Below, in pieces: positions 61,576-64,000 of a DNA stretch of 64,000 bases. Both the position numbers and the translations under genes were made by a program. Where the stretch lies: assembly GCF_044772865.1 (NCBI RefSeq), contig NZ_CP173029.1, forward strand, positions 1,116,001 through 1,180,000, given 5' to 3'. The notes beneath the pieces were generated by a model. The model was not told the DNA's origin. It was given only the letters and a program-made list of their open reading frames with translations, and did no database searches. Origin of the DNA: Algirhabdus cladophorae (lineage in GTDB: Bacteria > Pseudomonadota > Alphaproteobacteria > Rhodobacterales > Rhodobacteraceae). Every line of letters starts with the position of its first letter. The stretch's first letter is position 1.

Positions 61576-62163
61576 ATGAATGTAATGACTGTGCGAAATC
61601 TGGTTTTGGGCTGTTGCGCAATTGGTCTGGGGACCGTGGGCCATGCTGAGCCTGTTGATGGCAAGGTGGCCAAATCTGCCCTGTTCAAACCCAAAGGAGC
61701 TGAGGTTGAGCTGATCGAGCAGGACTTTTTTACGGACCAAGATCGCGACATCCTTGGTCAAGTGGCCCTGCAGCAAAGCTACTACGGTGCGATTGCCGTG
61801 TCTCCTGATGACGGGGTGATCTCTAACGCAACTGTGGCTGCGGCCAACTATCATGCGGTCCCTCAAGCAGAGATCGCGGCATTGGCGGCTTGTAATGACG
61901 CCAAGGAAGGGGTCGCCGATTGTGTGATTGTGGCCCAGATCCGTCCCAAGGGGTGGTCAGAGCAACCAGTGCAGCTGAGCGTCGATGCCACTGTGGCCTA
62001 CCGCAAGGAATACCGGCGCGGCAAAGGTCCCAAGGCGTTTGCTATTTCAGCTTCCACTGGCAAATTCGCTGTCGCCAAAGGCGAGGGCGCCCAAGAGGCT
62101 GCTGTTGAGGCCTGTAATGAACGCGCTGACGCCAGTGATTGCACAGCGGTGATTTTGGACTAG
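61576..62163 (+). CDS. Secreted protein of unknown function (upstream of hemA)
   Basis: A 195-residue protein with a signal peptide (MNVMTVRNLVLGCCAIGLGTVGHA, cleavage after Ala24 or so). Mature part: GAEVELIEQDFFTDQDRDIL, ACNDAKEGVADCVIVAQIRP with two Cys, and SASTGKFAVAKGEGAQEAAVEACNE with further Cys; the paired Cys suggest disulfides. No enzyme motif. Proteins of this kind near hemA are sometimes labelled 5-aminolevulinate synthase in databases because of position; nothing in the sequence supports that. Confidence 0.65.
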   Translation: MNVMTVRNLVLGCCAIGLGTVGHAEPVDGKVAKSALFKPKGAEVELIEQDFFTDQDRDILGQVALQQSYYGAIAVSPDDGVISNATVAAANYHAVPQAEIAALAACNDAKEGVADCVIVAQIRPKGWSEQPVQLSVDATVAYRKEYRRGKGPKAFAISASTGKFAVAKGEGAQEAAVEACNERADASDCTAVILD

Positions 62164-62208
62164 GCGCAGCGACCCGATGGCGACCAAACGGTAAAAGGCA
62201 TCTAAGCA

Positions 62209-63744
62209 ATGGCAGGATTGGGGAATTCCACGGTTTTTTCGCCGGCCACTGGCGATGCCAAAATCGACGGTATCCTAAGTGCACGCCATTGGGGGGATCC
62301 CGTGGTGACGTATTCGTTTCCACCTGACGAGAGCTTTCTGGTGGATTACGACGCGAGTTACGATGATACGATTGCGACGTTCCAGTCTGTAACCAGCGCT
62401 CAGGAGGCTGCGATCCACTTTGCCCTGTCGGTGGATCAAGGCCCAGCTGCGGCCTCTGGGTTTGCAATAGAGGCCTTCACAGCACAGGACTTTGATTATG
62501 TGGCGCAGGCTTCGGCCAGTCAGGTTGAACATTTGCGGTTTATGCGACTAGATCAAAGCTTTGTCCCCACTGCCTTTGCGTTTTTCCCATTTTCCGATGC
62601 CTACGGGGGCGATGTTGCGTTTAACAACGTGGATTTTGATGCGCCGCAGGCGGGCGATTATGGCTGGTTTACCCATCTGCACGAAATTGGCCATGCGTTG
62701 GGTCTAAGCCACGGACATGAAGGCAATGGCGGCAAAGGTCTGCAGCCGATAGAATTTGACGAGATGCAATTCACTGTCATGAGCTATCGGTCGCACAGTG
62801 ACAGCGCGCGCCCACCTGCCGCTTATGAAAACTATTCAAGTTCTTATGCCCAGACCTATATGGCCTTGGACATTCAGGCGCTGCAGCACCTTTATGGTGT
62901 AGATTACGGATCCAACAGCGGTAACACGGTCTACAGCTGGGATCCCAATTCTGGTGATACGTTGATAGACGGGGCTTTGGCGATTGATGCGGTCGGGGAT
63001 GAAGTGTTCATGACCGTTTGGGATGGCGGCGGCGTCGATACCTATGACCTTGGGGCCTACAGCGATGCAACGGACCTTGTGATTGATTTGACGCCGGGCC
63101 TGGGGACGACTTTGGCGACGTATCAACGGGCGGCTCTGGGGTTGGATGCGCAAAATCAGGAAATCTTGGCCAATTACAGCGTCTATAACGCCTATATGTT
63201 TGCAGATGATCCAAGATCATTGATCGAAAACGCCATCGCTGGCGCTGGTAATGATGTGATGACGGGCAATCAGGCCGACAACCAACTGACTGCGGGGCTG
63301 GGGGCAGATACGCTACTAGGTCAGCATGGCAAGGATGATCTGATTGGCGGCCAAGGCTATGACCTGCTGTTGGGCGGTATGAACGCAGATGTCTTGTCCG
63401 GTAACAAAGGTTGGGACATCCTCAAAGGCGGGCAGGGGGATGACATCCTCAATGGTGGCAACGGCAATGATGTTCTGCGCGGCGATGCAGGGGCAGATCG
63501 GCTTAAAGGTGGCAATGGCAGCGACCGATTTGTGTTTGCAGCCAATTCAAGCGATGGCAATATCATCCGCGATTTTGAGGATGGTTTGGACAGCATCAAA
63601 TTCAGTGGCTCGGGCGTCACGTTTGCCTCGACAACCCTGACCCAACAAGGGGCGGATGTGCTGGTCGATTTTGGCAGCAGTTCGGTTTTGGTCCGGCGGA
63701 TTGATGTGGCTGACCTGACCAGCGCAGACTTTGAGTTTAGCTAA
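62209..63744 (+). CDS. Serralysin-type M10 metalloprotease with RTX repeats
   Basis: A 511-residue secreted protease. Zinc motif HEIGHALGLSH (about residues 160-170) and Met-turn TVMSY; catalytic His, Glu, His and third His all present. Residues about 340-440 carry RTX nonapeptides (GGxGxDxLx type: GGQGYDLLLGG, GGQGDDILNGGNGND, GGNGSDRF) that bind calcium. No signal peptide, so export by a type I system is expected; transporter genes are not in the window. C-terminal end VDVADLTSADFEFS is the likely secretion signal. Confidence 0.92.
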   Translation: MAGLGNSTVFSPATGDAKIDGILSARHWGDPVVTYSFPPDESFLVDYDASYDDTIATFQSVTSAQEAAIHFALSVDQGPAAASGFAIEAFTAQDFDYVAQASASQVEHLRFMRLDQSFVPTAFAFFPFSDAYGGDVAFNNVDFDAPQAGDYGWFTHLHEIGHALGLSHGHEGNGGKGLQPIEFDEMQFTVMSYRSHSDSARPPAAYENYSSSYAQTYMALDIQALQHLYGVDYGSNSGNTVYSWDPNSGDTLIDGALAIDAVGDEVFMTVWDGGGVDTYDLGAYSDATDLVIDLTPGLGTTLATYQRAALGLDAQNQEILANYSVYNAYMFADDPRSLIENAIAGAGNDVMTGNQADNQLTAGLGADTLLGQHGKDDLIGGQGYDLLLGGMNADVLSGNKGWDILKGGQGDDILNGGNGNDVLRGDAGADRLKGGNGSDRFVFAANSSDGNIIRDFEDGLDSIKFSGSGVTFASTTLTQQGADVLVDFGSSSVLVRRIDVADLTSADFEFS

Positions 63745-63856
63745 AACCGGCGCTATTTTTAGCCCTGTGTTTGGGGCCCATGCGGCAATGCGTTGCATGG
63801 AGATCGCAGACGCGCCACCCTATTTGATACGGTAAGAAACCCTTGAGGCTTGAACC

Positions 63857-64000
63857 ATGCTTTATGACGATTATCTGGATGCCGCTCTGCAACGCTTGCA
63901 TGATGAAGGCCGCTATCGGACGTTCATCGATATCGAACGTAAAAAGGGGCAATTCCCTCATGCGGTTTGGACCAAAGATGACGGCAGCCAAAGCCCAATC
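63857..64000 (+). CDS. hemA: 5-aminolevulinate synthase, N-terminal part (cut by window edge)
   Basis: The frame starts at ATG 63857 with GAGGCTTGAACC before it, and stays open to the window edge (48 codons). It reads MLYDDYLDAALQRLHDEGRY, then TFIDIERKKGQFPHAVWTKDDG, the conserved N-terminus of alphaproteobacterial ALAS (RTFIDIERxxGxFPxAxW). The rest of the gene is outside the window. It makes 5-aminolevulinate from glycine and succinyl-CoA. Confidence 0.9.
   Translation, partial: MLYDDYLDAALQRLHDEGRYRTFIDIERKKGQFPHAVWTKDDGSQSPI

Noticed and set aside
63220..63540. RTX region as a DNA satellite
   Set aside because: It is the calcium-binding nonapeptide repeat of the protease; DNA identity is low.

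Overview
The window reads as chromosomal DNA of a roseobacter-type alphaproteobacterium (Rhodobacterales). Several things point there: a hemA (5-aminolevulinate synthase, Shemin pathway) start at the right edge; a VPLPA-CTERM exported protein; a DUF934/DUF2849/cysGIH assimilatory sulfite cluster without cysJ; a DctPQM TRAP transporter with DctBD-like regulators; two MttB-superfamily methyltransferases without an internal amber codon; and a small DUF6356 protein. This is inference from gene content; no rRNA is present.

Layout. 1-6.6 kb: a leftward run with three DUF-type family 2 glycosyltransferases, a methyltransferase, a sulfotransferase and a sulfotransferase-glycosyltransferase fusion, probably for a sulfated surface glycan. 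6.6-7.5 kb: scar with an IS3-type transposase remnant. 7.5-14.5 kb: VPLPA-CTERM protein, then a globin, a FIST sensor protein, a LOV-domain hybrid histidine kinase, a LuxR-type response regulator and a membrane protein, which look like one light/ligand sensing module. 14.6-21 kb: SDR remnant, then a GntR-controlled catabolic operon (DapA-like lyase, aldehyde dehydrogenase, MttB-like methyltransferase, FAD amine oxidase). 21.4-26.9 kb: glutaryl-CoA dehydrogenase and a coxDEF-like molybdoenzyme maturation set. 27-34.9 kb: infC starting at ATA, a Thr/Ala repeat protein, ferredoxin-NADP reductase and the cys cluster, with an Lrp-type regulator.

34.9-46 kb: cytochrome P450, then DctB-like kinase, degenerate DctD-like regulator and a second MttB-like enzyme in overlapping order, a pair of inverted-repeat operators, a complete TRAP transporter and an SLC13/TrkA-C permease. 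46-56 kb: tpiA, a 2-oxoglutarate oxygenase, an A+T-rich orphan gene with nuclease-like motifs, Fe-S assembly genes, a DUF3307/SatD pair with 29-bp repeats upstream, tgt, a second Lrp regulator with a 14-bp inverted repeat, and a glycosyltransferase-sulfotransferase fusion. 56-64 kb: lon with a sigma-32 type promoter, an HU protein with a long basic tail, tRNA-Val and two identical tRNA-Asp genes, an M20 peptidase, a secreted protein, an RTX metalloprotease and the start of hemA.

The most distinctive themes are two separate MttB-like demethylation loci (one with catabolic enzymes, one with its own transporter and two-component system), the LOV/FIST/globin module, and reciprocal fusions of glycosyltransferase and sulfotransferase domains.
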